Positions 12,479 to 22,470 are shown, counted from the stretch's first letter. The stretch is 46,667 bases of DNA from Zygnema cylindricum (GCA_037447655.1 JBBHKE010000409.1:453104-499770), one strand, 5' to 3'. A program made the numbers and translations. The notes: generated by a model from the letters alone, not told the origin.

Positions 12479-15473
12479 NNNNNNNNNNNNNNNNNNNNNN
12501 NNNNNNNNNNNNNNNNNNNNNNNNNNNNNNNNNNNNNNNNNNNNNNNNNNNNNNNNNNNNNNNNNNNNNNNNNNNNNNNNNNNNNNNNNNNNNNNNNNNN
12601 NNNNNNNNNNNNNNNNNNNNNNNNNNNNNNNNNNNNNNNNNNNNNNNNNNNNNNNNNNNNNNNNNNNNNNNNNNNNNNNNNNNNNNNNNNNNNNNNNNNN
12701 NNNNNNNNNNNNNNNNNNNNNNNNNNNNNNNNNNNNNNNNNNNNNNNNNNNNNNNNNNNNNNNNNNNNNNNNNNNNNNNNNNNNNNNNNNNNNNNNNNNN
12801 NNNNNNNNNNNNNNNNNNNNNNNNNNNNNNNNNNNNNNNNNNNNNNNNNNNNNNNNNNNNNNNNNNNNNNNNNNNNNNNNNNNNNNNNNNNNNNNNNNNN
12901 NNNNNNNNNNNNNNNNNNNNNNNNNNNNNNNNNNNNNNNNNNNNNNNNNNNNNNNNNNNNNNNNNNNNNNNNNNNNNNNNNNNNNNNNNNNNNNNNNNNN
13001 NNNNNNNNNNNNNNNNNNNNNNNNNNNNNNNNNNNNNNNNNNNNNNNNNNNNNNNNNNNNNNNNNNNNNNNNNNNNNNNNNNNNNNNNNNNNNNNNNNNN
13101 NNNNNNNNNNNNNNNNNNNNNNNNNNNNNNNNNNNNNNNNNNNNNNNNNNNNNNNNNNNNNNNNNNNNNNNNTCCCCCTCCCCCTCCCCTTCTTCCCCCC
13201 CTTCCCTCCTCTCCTTCATACACATCTTCACTGTAACGGAACGGATTTTGCAGGTGACAGCTGCGAGAAAATCTGCCTTTGAGGCTCAGGAGCTTTTAGC
13301 TGCTCCTGCCGAGAGAAAACGTCGAGCTCAGGAACAAAAGGATGGGCTTATTATTACTGTAGCCACTTACGGGAATTTGCGACAAGAGGGACAGAATATC
13401 GTTGGAGGGAGAGGGCAGCAAGATGAGGACGAGGCCGAGGGACTGCCTCCTCCATACCTCGATGTGACAACACCACTGCAATTTTTTGTGGACGATAGTG
13501 GTGGGCGAGATGCATTTTTGGTGGTAAGGTCTCTCTTTCCTCCTGAATGGTTGTTACTTTTAGTCCTCGAAATTATCTCCTTGGTGTTGGGTGTTTGTTA
13601 GTCTCCCAACTAAAAACCTCTCTTTTGTTCTGATTGGTCGTTAGCCCTTGTAACGTCTCCTTTGTCATGATTGGTCTTCAGTCTTCCCCTTAAAAACCTC
13701 TCCTTCATCTTGTCTGCTACTCGTAGCCCGAAAAAAACCTTTCCTTCGTCCTGATTGGTGGTGAGTTAAGCCCGGCATACCCTTTCCTTGTAGACATTTT
13801 TTTATGAAAGTCCTTCGAGGAGGTGGAAAGGAAGTCCTAATGAGAGATCAAGGAGGAATGTATATTGTGGAAGGAAGTGTAAAAGGAAAAGGTTAAAGAA
13901 AAGGGAAAGGCCTTCTTACCCTTTACTGTTTTCCAAAAAATCTTGTTCACTATTGTGTGCTTAAATTCAAAATTGTAAGCATATTCTTACTTACATTATT
14001 TGGTCATATTTTGGTCATCTTTTGGTCGTTTTTTGGTCTCCTTTTAGTCATATCATTTGGCAGCTGACCATTTTTTGAGTAACTCCACCAAATCATGACC
14101 AGAAAAATGTGTTAAGTGGGATTATGCCTAGTGACTACCAGTTTGCCCTCTTTATTTGGTTGAAACGACTTTCGACTTGAAAAAAAGAATGTAAAAAGAA
14201 AATGTGAGTGAGAATATTATTATTGACTGGCAGTTTGCCCACTTTTATGTGTGGTTGAAACGACTTTGTTTTTGTCTATGTGATGGGGAATAATAGCTTC
14301 ACGAAGGAATTCGAAAACGTGGTCTTATGGGCTTTTGCGATCCTTGTCCTGGAGAGGAGAAAATGTTACGAGTTTTATACACTTTCAAAGGGCAACCCCA
14401 CAAGGTACGATTCAATTTCACACTTTTGAAGACTGATCTTTTAGATTACTATTTTTGCAGCTTTTAAGGTGAATCTCGGCAATCCTGCCTTTGTACGTTT
14501 ATTAAGATGGTTTAAAAACCAAGTTTAGTGTTCCGCGTTATTTTGAGGAGCTGGGAAAAGCTCAAATACAAGAATGCTGATACTAATAGCAAATACTTCA
14601 GAGTCTCGAATAGACTTTTTGGTGTCTTTTAAGATGGTTTTAGCACCAAGAGTAGAGTTCTCCGTTATTTTTAGTCACTGGGAATCTCCTTAAATAGCGG
14701 GAATACATGATTCTGACGCCAAATAGCGAGTTTTAAATAGTTGTGAATAGTAATTGGTTATTCCTCTAGTTGTCAAACACCGAATTCCTTTCAAGCTTCT
14801 TTCCTTCATTGGTTTCTGTTGAAGAATACATGATCCTGGTGCTAACTAGCGTGTTTTAAATAGTTTTGTTGAGTCATTGTTGTTCCTCCTTCAGTCTTCC
14901 AATACCAAGTCCCTTTCAAGCTTCATTCCGTGTTGGTTTCCTTTGAATGGGAGCCGTAAATTGTTTTAACTAGTATTTATTGATCTCCCTTTGATTATTG
15001 AGCACAGAGTCCCTTCCAAGCTTCTTTCTTTATTGATTATTGGAAACTATTGGAAAGGAAAGGAACTAAAAGGAAAGGAAAGGAATTATAGGAAAGGAAA
15101 GGAAAAGAAAGGGTATGAAAGGATGGAAAGGGTAGAAAAGGAATGCAAAGGAAAGGAAAGGAAGTGAAGGAAAAGGAAAGAAATGGAAAGGGAAGGACAG
15201 GGAAGGGAAGGAAAGGAAAGGGAGGGGAAGGAAAGGAAAGGGAAGGGAAAGACAGGGGAAGGAAAGGGAAGGGAAGGGAAGGAAAGGGAAGGGAAGGGGA
15301 GGAAAGTTAAGGAGAAAGTTGAGGAAAGGTCTTTAACAGGAAAGCCGGACTCTGTTTAATGTTGGTTCTCTCACTTGCAGGTCGTTGTGGGAGATTTTGA
15401 AGAACTTCGGATACCACAAAATTCTCACAAAGTGGAAGCGAGAACACCGGGAAGCGTCAACCAGGTGGATTGA
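3325..15473 (+). CDS. DNAJC11: DNAJC11 / OWL1 J-domain protein, 13 exons
   Basis: Exons: 3325-3462, 4307-4602, 5558-5755, 6232-6379, 6919-7005, 8110-8198, 10242-10326, 10948-11001, 11720-11800, 12249-12326, 13254-13523, 14297-14404, 15381-15473. They join in phase to a 574-residue protein, close to the family length. The J domain (about residues 10-75) has the HPD motif at 38-40 and the family hallmark [16 protein letters not shown]. The middle is a run of amphipathic beta strands, e.g. [17 protein letters not shown] and [18 protein letters not shown], typical of the DNAJC11 barrel-like region. The C-terminal DUF3395 domain contains [13 protein letters not shown] and [20 protein letters not shown]. 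Animal DNAJC11 is a mitochondrial outer-membrane protein linked to MICOS; Arabidopsis OWL1 acts in very-low-fluence light responses. The exon 4 donor is uncertain: CCA|GTTTCA keeps phase, while the next GT (exon end 6387) would need an unseen extra exon. The N gap lies in intron 10. Introns carry many tandem repeats and MITEs. Confidence 0.9.
5061..5494. repeat. Two degraded family A MITE copies in DNAJC11 intron 2
   Basis: A GCCAATCGCTATTAGTGC-like left end begins at about 5061, with a weak inverted end near 5198-5225. A second copy begins at about 5289 with ACTGCCCATTGCTATTAGTG and ends near 5494 with a diverged right end. Both share the internal GTGGC...TTAAATAGTG style core seen in the other copies. 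Confidence 0.45.
5700..5925 (+). repeat. Triplicated 3' end of DNAJC11 exon 3 with its donor site
   Basis: The last roughly 55 bases of exon 3, including its GT donor, recur downstream in the intron. Copy 1 is the true exon end (to 5755). Copy 2 (about 5777-5838) is decayed. Copy 3 (about 5868-5922) still reads [17 protein letters not shown] in the exon's own frame against [17 protein letters not shown] in the exon. It is preceded by a TTTCAG and followed by CG|GTATTA. It could be used as an alternative exon or be a non-functional duplicate. Confidence 0.7.
6478..6703. repeat. Degraded family A MITE in DNAJC11 intron 4
   Basis: The left end near 6478-6510 contains CCCGTCGCTATTAGAGTAAA, and the right end TTGCGATCGACGGTGTA stops at 6703. 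The inner part carries the GGTTCACTTTTTTAAATAG-type core found in other copies. There is no coding capacity. Confidence 0.5.
7545..8088. repeat. 21-bp palindromic tandem array in DNAJC11 intron 5
   Basis: A unit close to TTATAACTGATTAATTCTGCC is repeated about nine times in one orientation (7550-7765). It then flips to AAGGCAGAATTGATCAGTTA for about nine units (7785-7975) and flips back for about four (7980-8085). The array ends just 20 bases before the acceptor of exon 6 (exon start 8110). The transcript could fold into a long hairpin. Confidence 0.85.
8960..9225. repeat. Roughly 50-bp tandem repeat, about five copies, DNAJC11 intron 6
   Basis: The unit contains GCAAAAGTGAACTCCAATGG followed by CCATAGGTGAA and TTTCGATG. 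Five diverged copies occur between about 8960 and 9225. The apparent reading frames here come from the repeat and look non-coding. Just upstream, 8281-8360 holds two short copies of a segment with the palindrome AGATATCCAATCGGATATCT. Confidence 0.8.
10012..10155. repeat. Short inverted-repeat element, family B
   Basis: Ends CAAATGTGCGAGAACAACTG and TTGTTTTCGCACATTTGAAC face each other across about 100 bases containing ATGCATATTATAC. The same ends and core recur at 28505-28648 and 45808-45944, so this is a small MITE family. Confidence 0.6.
10320..10640. repeat. Tandem repeat starting at the DNAJC11 intron 7 donor
   Basis: A unit of about 60-70 bases, centred on TTTTCCAATACCCAGAAGTC followed by CCCTCTTTCAATCT, recurs about six times. 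The first copy overlaps the exon 7 end CTCCAG|GTGTCTTTC, and later copies still contain CTCTCAGGTCCCTCTC. The array therefore appears to have grown from the 5' splice site. Confidence 0.75.
11459..11655. repeat. Family A MITE in DNAJC11 intron 8
   Basis: The left end TACACTGCCCATCGCGATTA and the right end GCTAATAGCAATTTACATTG are partly matched inverted ends about 197 bases apart, with TA on both outer edges. It is followed directly (11656-11702) by AACCCTAAAAGAACCCTAAA telomere-like sequence just before exon 9. Confidence 0.55.
12407..13172. other. (CT)n microsatellite and assembly gap
   Basis: About 72 bases of pure CT repeat (12407-12478) run into 694 unknown bases (12479-13172). C-rich sequence resumes on the far side. 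The gap is within DNAJC11 intron 10, because the flanking exons (12249-12326 and 13254-13523) join in phase. Open frames crossing the gap are artefacts. Confidence 0.95.
13524..15310. repeat. Tandem repeats in DNAJC11 introns 11 and 12
   Basis: At 13528-13775 a unit of about 55 bases (CCTCTCTTTTGTTCTGATTG type) repeats three to four times, its first copy lying directly on the exon 11 donor. At 14460-15040 a diverged unit of about 115-130 bases repeats around CCCTTTCAAGCTTC and TTTTAAATAGT. At 15045-15310 there is a purine tract of GGAAA/GGGAA repeats. Exon 12 (14297-14404) lies between the first two arrays. Confidence 0.75.
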
Positions 15474-16817
15474 AGAAACTTTTGCTACGAGGATTTTGTT
15501 AAGAGAGTTTTGTTAAGAGCATTTTGGTACTAGAATTTTGTTCAGTGAATCTTGCTAAGAGCATTTTGGGTTAAGAGGATTTTGTTAAGAGAATTTGGTT
15601 TCTTGGGGTACAAGTCAACAAAAGGACGACTGGGGGAAGAGCTTAAAAACCTGGTTTTGAGAAATTCGACAATTGGGTTCAAGAAACTTTTAACAGATAA
15701 AAGTAAAAACTAATTTAGGTTGAATTCATCGGGTTTCTAGGGTTGATTGAAAAGACTTCGGTTATTCTGGGTAGAAGTTGAGGGACTGAGAGGGAAACAG
15801 AGTTAGTTTTAAAACGGTTTTTGGCAGATGGGTTGAAACGACATTGGACCCAAAAAAAAAAGTAACTAATTTTAGGCCAAAAATATATGGGATTTTTTGA
15901 CCTAAATTTTTTAATGTGAGTAAGAAGTTCTACTTCGTCACTCGCTTAATAAGCCCTCCTCCCACCTTCCTCCTCCCCCCCCCCCCTCTATCCTCCATTT
16001 CTGTCTCCTCCCTCCCTCCTCCCTCCCTCCTCCCTCCCCCCTCTTCTCCTCTCTCCTCTCTCCTCCCCGCGTTCTGGCCTATCCCTTTTCCACAAAGCAA
16101 ATGATAAATAGAAAGTTTGATCAATTGTGGATTTACTCTTGAGGAAACTGATGGGGAACTTTCATTAATTTCTGTTATGTAAAGAAATTGGCATTTATTG
16201 TTTTGCACTAAAAGAGGTTAAATGAACTTATGCGGATAAAGCCAGTACTTATGATTATACTTTTCTTTAAAGGTATTATTAGATTCTCGAGGATTTATCA
16301 ATTCGTCAAATGGGTTAAAATCAATTTAACGTTAAACAACCCTGTTCAACTTTAAATAACCCTATTTAACTTTAATATGTGAAAGCAATTCGTAAAAATT
16401 AGTTGGAAAATTAGTGGAATTGTTGCCACGTTTGGTATGTGAATTACAGTGGAAAATTATGTATAGTACGTGCTTTAGATGGGGTAATAGTAATTGGTGT
16501 TTCCACTTTTGCACATAGATGGAGAGAGGGGGGGGGGAAGAGGGAGAGAGGGAAATCTGAAAAGAGTAAAGATGGTGAAAGAAAGGTAAGATTGACCGCG
16601 CCATTTACCACGAAATAAAAACGATTAAAACGAAATCAAATTCTTCTTCTGTACAAAAGTAAAAAACTTCCAATTTAGCTTGCGGGCCATCTCAGAAAAC
16701 ATAATATGTGACGTGGTGAAATGTTGTAAAGTGAAAACTTTGACACTAACATATAAAATAATGTTATTTGCTTTATTATGACAAATTTGCCTGTTTTGGT
16801 CATTAATAAACCTAATT
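15474..16817. other. DNAJC11 3' region and intergenic DNA
   Basis: At 15485-15600 the presumed 3' UTR repeats a TTTTGTTAAGAG motif several times. At 15950-16075 there is a C/T-rich simple repeat (CCTCCCTCC), and at 16520-16555 a G/A tract. No coding exon was recognised on either strand. Confidence 0.5.
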
Positions 16818-17708
16818 AAGATATCGCATGGGATTCTAATACAACATAGTTACAAAAAACCATCTCTAGAAAATTACATGACTGGAGTTCTATGTCAATT
16901 TTCAGAAATTGTACATTTAAAGTACAATTTCGTACAAGCTACGGACCTTTAATTTCAGATCTGACGGTCAATCCGTCGAACAACTTTGACTGGCGGATTA
17001 TTGTACCGGCGGTTAAAAAAGTGTCGCGCTTGCAAACGTCGACCGTCATAAAAAAAAAAAAAAATCACACGGCCGGGCGCAGTTTTACTGTAACCAAACT
17101 GCGGCAGCCACATATAAATAAAATGGCTGCGCGCAGGTAGTTTATCACTTCACGTTAGGGTACTTTCGCATGTGCTAAAGTTACAGTTATTTCGTGTCGT
17201 TTTCCTACATAACTTAGGAAAAAACGTGAAAATTAGCGGCCGTACCACAAAAGAGAAATTATCACCGTACAAGTTGCATTACCGTGAAACTTTATTCGTA
17301 CAGTGGTATGTCGTCTAGCACGATGAATTTTGTCGTTTAGCGCATTTCGACCCATTTTCGCGTCCTTCCATCACATGATAAAACTTTACTTCAAATCACC
17401 TCGCGAGGTGATTTTAAATATAGTCCGAAAAGGTAAGCGAATAGAGAGATGCTGTCGCACGTGTCAGATTTTTTTTATGGTTTTGTACGCAGAGTACCGA
17501 AAAAAAAACCCACTGCACGTTTCCAGGTGTGCGTACTGTTTTTCGTGCGCTTATTACCGTACAGGGGCCGTCTCTCTCAAATACACGTGTCTTCACACAT
17601 TCGGCGGATGAAAATCATTGACCACCTGTCGTCAAGTGGGAAGACAAAAAAGGAAACCGCATTTCGCAAGAAACCGCATTTCTGTGCGACAGCGAAAGGT
17701 ATATTTGG

Positions 17709-18166
17709 TAGTGTTGGGTATCGAGGACCCATTGCCGATATTCGATATATATCGAATTTCATGTACCCGATATTCGATATATCGCTTCGATATATCGAAT
17801 TTCAAATTATCGCGATATATCGCCGATATATTGCCGATATATCGTATCGACGATATATCGAATATGAAAATTTTATTTTTTTTTTTCAAAAACACCCCCC
17901 CCCCCCCCCCCCCACTGAGCGCTCAGTGGGGGGGGGGGGGGGGGTGGTGGGGGCAAAAAATCCGTACGATTTTTCGTACGATTCTCCGTACGATTTTTCG
18001 TACGGTTTTCCGTACTCTGACTGTACGGACACGAAATTTTTGCGATATATATCGCGATAATTTATGTTGGTCTCGGTACGATATATCGAGGATCCTCCTC
18101 GATCGATATTCGATATATCGAATATCGAGATTATCGCGATATGAATCTACCCGATACCCAACACTA
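17709..18166. mobile_element. Non-autonomous hAT-type MITE with 8-bp target duplication
   Basis: The ends TAGTGTTGGGTATCG and CGATACCCAACACTA are perfect 15-base inverted repeats. The flanking 8 bases are identical, ATATTTGG at 17701-17708 and 18167-18174, which is the hAT signature. Inside are many CGATATAT subterminal repeats and four CGTACGATTTTTCGTACG-like repeats (17962-18015). In the centre lies a run of about 20 C, then CACTGAGCGCTCAGTG, then a run of about 18 G (17886-17942). There is no coding capacity. Confidence 0.9.
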
Positions 18167-18456
18167 ATATTTGGGTTTCGACACGTCGACAATATGGCGT
18201 ACGGATATTACGAAGTCACAAAAATTGTACAGCGTGCGGAGAAACGCCTCAAATTGAAGCCGAGTGGAAGTTTCGCTTCATTTTGTGTACCACTTCATCG
18301 GTCACAATGTTTCGTACGCGTCTACGTAAGTCACTTTTTTAAGTGACAAGTTATTTTCGTTTACATCCGAATGCTCTGAAAGTTGTACCGAGAATCTTCG
18401 CTAAAAAACAAAGTAACAAGACTAAGTTTCGGTTACATGCGAAAGTACCCTTAGGC

Positions 18457-18668
18457 GCAAAAATGAAATCAACTCGTTGTCACGTCCACCGTGGACGTGA
18501 CGACGTGTCATTTTAGTTTCATCGATATTTATACACGGGTAGTCGGGTACGCATTTTTATTTTGTACGAAGTTTATTTGGTTTCGTGCGAGTTTACACAT
18601 GTTGTACGTCGTCCTTTAATATGTGTCCAAGTTCAATGTAACGGTTCGCGAGTTGATTTCATTTTTGC
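18457..18668. mobile_element. MITE with 20-bp perfect inverted ends
   Basis: GCAAAAATGAAATCAACTCG (18457-18476) is matched by its exact reverse complement at 18649-18668. A palindrome GTCACGTCCAC-C-GTGGACGTGAC lies at 18479-18501. The equivalent place in the opposite arm of the host element lacks this insertion. The flanks TTA/TAA do not form a clear direct target duplication. Confidence 0.7.
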
Positions 18669-18675
18669 AGTAAAC

Positions 18676-18874
18676 TACACCGTCGATCGTATTTAGCGTG
18701 TTGAAGTTTCGGCGCCCCTAAATTTTGACCCTTGAACCTTAAATAGAATAAATGACGCTATTTAAGAACGTGGACCATAATTTGCCACGTCTCATGGAAC
18801 TGAATTAGAATTAATGACGCTAATTTTTTCTTTACTCTAATAATTTCTACACGCTAAATACGATCGACGGTGTA
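18676..18874. mobile_element. Family A MITE nested in the foldback element, TA target
   Basis: CACCGTCGATCGTATTTAGC after TA (18676) is mirrored by GCTAAATACGATCGACGGTG before TA (18874). The left arm of the host element gives the unoccupied sequence AAACTACCTGCGCGC, with a single TA exactly where this copy is inserted. That shows directly that the family duplicates TA on insertion, as Tc1/mariner-type (Stowaway-like) MITEs do. Confidence 0.9.
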
Positions 18875-19230
18875 CCTGCGCGCAGCCATTTTATTTATAT
18901 GTGGCTGCCGCAGTTTGGTTACAGTAAACTTGCGCCGGCCGTGTGAAATTTTATTTTTTTTATGACGGTCGACGTTTGCAAGCGCGACACTTTTTTAACC
19001 GCCAGTCAAAGTTGTTCGACGGATTGACCGTCAGATCTGAAATTAAAGGTACGTAGCCTGTACGAAATTGTACTTCAAATGTACAATTTCTGACAACTAC
19101 CTGCGCGCAGCAAAAATTGTCTCTGCGATTAGCAATTCCCTAAAGATATCGCATGGGATTATAATACAACATAGTTACAAAAAACCATTTCTATAAAATT
19201 ATATAACTGGAGTTCTTTGTAAATTTTCCA

Positions 19231-20129
19231 TAACTGAAGGCATATCAAACCTCAACAACATTGTCCCTCAAAACTAATTCGGGAAAATTGCTAAGAGACT
19301 GACTGTGAATGATAACCTCAGTTGGAAAAATAAAAAAAAACTAAACCTTTTGTGCACCTGGAATAGTAAAATTTTATCACAGTATCGATCTTTGACATTT
19401 TCAAAATAGTTAAGGAACCAGAAAAAAAAATATATATAACATCCAACATATAACGTAAAAAAAGAAAAATCAGTTGTCAAGTAAGACAGAAAAATACAAA
19501 GGCCAAAGTAGCGACAACATCACATTTTAAGTAATATTGCGAGTTCTTTACAGTTTTTCAGTGTTTCATAGGGCTTTTTCAGGATTACGATGACAAAATG
19601 ACAACAAAGCAGTACTGAGCATCAAACTTTCAAACAAAAAATCACTGATTGATTCCAATTTTTAAATATTTTTCGCACATTAAGAAAGTAATCCCACGGT
19701 ATTCACAAAACTGAACAACAGTTACTGATTAAACAGTAACTCACGTCCTCTCCTCTCCGTCTCCTTCCCACTTCCCCTCCCTCGCTAACTCCTTCAACCT
19801 CTCCCTCCCTCCCCCTCTATCTTGCTCTCCCTCCCTTCCTACCTCCCCCCCTCCCTCTTTCTCTCTCCCTCTCTACTTCTCTTCACCGCTCACTAGCCTC
19901 CCTCCTTTCTTCTCTCCTTTCCTCCGTACTTTCCTCCCTCCTCCCTACCTCCCTCCCTCCCTCCCTCCCCACCTCTCTCCCTCCTTCCTTTCCCTCTCCC
20001 CCATTATGACTAGTTACCTTTGAGTAGTCAGCCGTAAATTTGCTGAAAGAGGTTAAAAAAATTGCGTGAACTCCTCAACTCCCCAAAATTAGATACTATT
20101 TTAAACTTGGATTTTTTTTCAAAAAAAAG
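19231..20129. other. Intergenic DNA with C/T-rich simple repeat
   Basis: At 19745-20000 there is a long CCCTCC/CTCTCC tract. The rest is AT-rich, with short open frames of no recognisable family. No gene is supported. Confidence 0.5.
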
Positions 20130-20170
20130 TTGAAATCAAACTTTGAAAATGCACTTTTCATACATTTTAA

Positions 20171-20386
20171 AAATCAGTACATTCCGAATACATTTCCTGG
20201 TGACCAATCACAAGGTTCCATTCCCATCGGGTCCTATATCCCTTCCCTTCCATTTACAAGTAGTGTCACATCACAACCCTCATTTTCAAACTCCAACTTC
20301 CGAATAATTCTCCTTATTTCTTCTCCCCTGATAAAATCATCAGTCGTAATCTTCAAAACATTTAACGAAAAACAACGCTTTTCCAA
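20171..20386 (-). pseudogene. Tandem copy of the LRR gene's C-terminal coding end
   Basis: This segment is a diverged direct copy of the adjacent 20387-20617. Read on the minus strand it gives LEKRCFSLNVLKITTDDF, then GCDVTLLVNGREGI and a stop, against LEKRCFWLNDLYITTEDV and GCDVTLLFVNEWGRSESLI in the real gene. It lies just downstream of the gene's stop codon and has no start or upstream exon of its own. It is therefore a duplicated terminal fragment, although its frame stays open over its whole length. Confidence 0.75.
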
Positions 20387-20449
20387 AAACTAGTACATTT
20401 CGAGTACATTTCCTAGTGACCAATCACAAGGTTCCATTCCGGTCGGGTC

Positions 20450-22353
20450 CTATATCAATGACTCACTCCTTCCCCACTCATTTACAAATAGTAGTGTCAC
20501 ATCACAACCCTTCATTTCAAACTTCAACTCCCGATAATTTCTCAATATTTCTTCTCCCTTCTTTACATCCTCGGTCGTAATGTACAGATCATTTAACCAG
20601 AAACACCGTTTTTCCAAGTGAATTAAACCAGATCCTTCAATGTTACTTTGTTCAATTTTTAAAGTTTGAAGTTGTGTGCAAAAGGAGAGAAATTCCAGTC
20701 CTCTGTCTGTTATACGACCACCGTTTAAACGCTCATAACTCAAACTCAAACACCGCAGCAACGGAGAGTTTTCTTTCAAGAGAAGGAGAGCTTCATCAGT
20801 GAAATCTTCTACTGGCCTGCGACAAAATAAACAACAATGTAAATATAAGAAAAACATAAGAAAGATGAAAGAACTGTATGTATTTAACTAGCTCATATAA
20901 CGAAGAAAAGTGTCACGAAAGAAAAATAAAACTTATTGACATTACCAAACGTTTCACATAAAGTTAAGTTACGTCAATGATCATTTTTAATTACATTTTG
21001 AGATACAAAAAAATTGACGTGTTTTAACTCTATAAAATACATCATTAAAGAATTAATACACGCCAACGGAGCTAAAGAATGTGGTGGCACTCACTCATCC
21101 ACTTCCAATTTTCGTAAACCCTTCACTCCACTCAAAATTCGCCGGAGACTTTCGTCTCCCACGGGTGCACAAAGAACTTCCAAATTCTTACATCCACTTA
21201 GAGCTTCCAAAGCTCTACACAACATTGGACCGGCACGCACCCGAGGGGATTTTCTTCCACGGTGGGGATCTAAATCCTCCTGACATTTTCGATGGAGCTT
21301 AAATTTTCGAAGGAGTGTACAAATTGAAAGCAACTTGTACAAACCTTCATAGGTCTCCTCGGCTGAAAATCCAACTCTCAATAATTCTATTTCATGTAAG
21401 AACTGTACTCTAGTCGATATCTTTTGATTGAACCCGAAAAGGTATCTAAAACCGTCAAACTTGTTCCTTGAGAAAAAATCCAAAACTGCAGTTTCATCAT
21501 CAATATTGTGGTCCCTTCCATCCCTAGTTCCCTCAACAGACAAGATTCTCTCGACCATGGCTTTGAACACTAATGGATAGTTAGAGTCCAATTTGAGAGA
21601 AATAAGTCCATGATTTTTGGAAACAAATTGTCCAAAAAGGTATTCATCGTTATTACCAAAAGGGAAAATGGACGACACATTAAGAGACTGGAGCGAAGTG
21701 CAATTAGAAAGTGTCCCAAGAGTATTTTGTGACATGGAACCGAGTTCTAGGATTTCCAAAGAGGAGCTTGCCCTAATAATAGGATCAACAAAATTATCGA
21801 AACCACGAGAAAAATGATAAAAAAAAGGAAATCGTAACTCACGAATACAATTCAGTTTTGATAACGTCGAATCTTGAATTGGAGAATCGAATTTCAAATC
21901 AAAATTAAGGATCTTAAGGGCCAAAGATGTCAGAGTTGAACATTTGACGATGACTAAAATTGGATCATCTTTGAAACTCTCATTCACGTCAAGAGATAGT
22001 CGACGCAGTCCATAAGAAGAACTCAGAAGGAGATCGTTCACACCAATATTAGTGACTAAACCCTTGGGATCTGTTAGAGTAATATCTTCCAAGAGTTTGC
22101 AACCTTTTCCTATCTGCTCTGCAATTTGGTCATTAAGAAAACAACTTTCAAGATACAATACTTTCAATTGAGACAAAGTGTTTACACTGACCAATTCTTT
22201 CCCTTTGGTATGAAAAAAAGGTGTAGTAGGGAGTTGAATTTTCAAAATTTGCAAATTAGGTAGCTTAGGCAAGAGGACTGTAAAAGGGGAATCACTGCAT
22301 TTTGTCAATAGATCAAGTTTTGTTAAACTGGGCAAGACTTGAGGAATTTCCAT
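20450..22353 (-). CDS. Leucine-rich-repeat (ribonuclease-inhibitor-like) protein, two exons
   Basis: Exon 1 is 22353-21095 and exon 2 is 20816-20450. The donor GA|GTGAGT and acceptor CGCAG|GCCAG join in phase to read LEVDE-PVEDFTDEALLLL. The product is about 541 residues. It is built of irregular leucine-rich repeats: LPNLQILKIQLP, LSQLKVLYLESC, GLRRLSLDV, SLEILELGS, CTSLQSLNVSS, CKNLEVLC, LLRCLSLSYERL, QLQTLKIEQ. These resemble the LRR arrays of F-box/LRR proteins, but no F-box, signal peptide or kinase domain is visible. The codons before Met1 are open for about 23 residues, back to an in-frame stop, and hold no other ATG, so the start at 22353 is reasonable. An upstream F-box exon cannot be excluded. 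Function unknown; a substrate-recognition role is only a family-level guess. Confidence 0.8.
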
Positions 22354-22458
22354 GAGCTTGTCGATTCGTCGACAGGTGATTCGCTCAACGGAGTAAAGTA
22401 GTTTGATAGCTTTGTGATGTTTCTTGAGGAGTTAGAGGAGGGTAGTGAAGAGTATCTT

Positions 22459-22470
22459 CTATATAATTAA
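22459..22470 (-). promoter_or_regulatory. Possible TATA box of the LRR gene
   Basis: The minus strand reads AATTATATAG about 110 bases upstream of the ATG, a suitable distance for a TATA element followed by a short 5' UTR. It is assigned by position and composition only. Confidence 0.3.

Larger units (their letters stand above)
16902..19093. mobile_element. Foldback-type DNA element with ~240-bp inverted ends, containing nested MITEs
   Basis: The left arm (16902-17142) starts TCAGAAATTGTACATTT and contains CAGATCTGACGGTCAATCCG and ATGGCTGCGCGCAGGTAG. The right arm (about 18875-19093) is its near-exact reverse complement, with one 17-base indel. No transposase frame was seen; the frames inside are repeat translations. 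Three smaller elements are inserted inside (17709-18166, 18457-18668, 18676-18874). Removing them leaves roughly 1.3 kb, consistent with a non-autonomous DNA transposon. No short target duplication is obvious at the tips, so the superfamily is unassigned. Confidence 0.8.
16818..19230. repeat. Direct repeats of about 86 bp flanking the transposon cluster
   Basis: The sequence AAGATATCGCATGGGATT...ACAACATAGTTACAAAAAACCAT...ACTGGAGTTCT...AATTTTC occurs at 16818-16903 and again at 19142-19228, with a few substitutions. The two copies bracket the inverted-repeat element. This is far longer than a normal target-site duplication. Confidence 0.8.

Noticed and set aside
12251-13601. Long open frames crossing the N gap
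   Set aside because: They are created by unknown bases and a CT repeat. The only real coding parts are the DNAJC11 exons at 12249-12326 and 13254-13523.
15950-16104. Proline/serine-rich frame
   Set aside because: It is a translation of a CCTCCC simple repeat with no flanking support.
17449-18346. Open frames of 200-240 codons rich in Tyr-Ile-Ser-Arg
   Set aside because: They are translations of CGATATAT and CGTACGATTT repeats inside the hAT MITE and host element, with no transposase motif.
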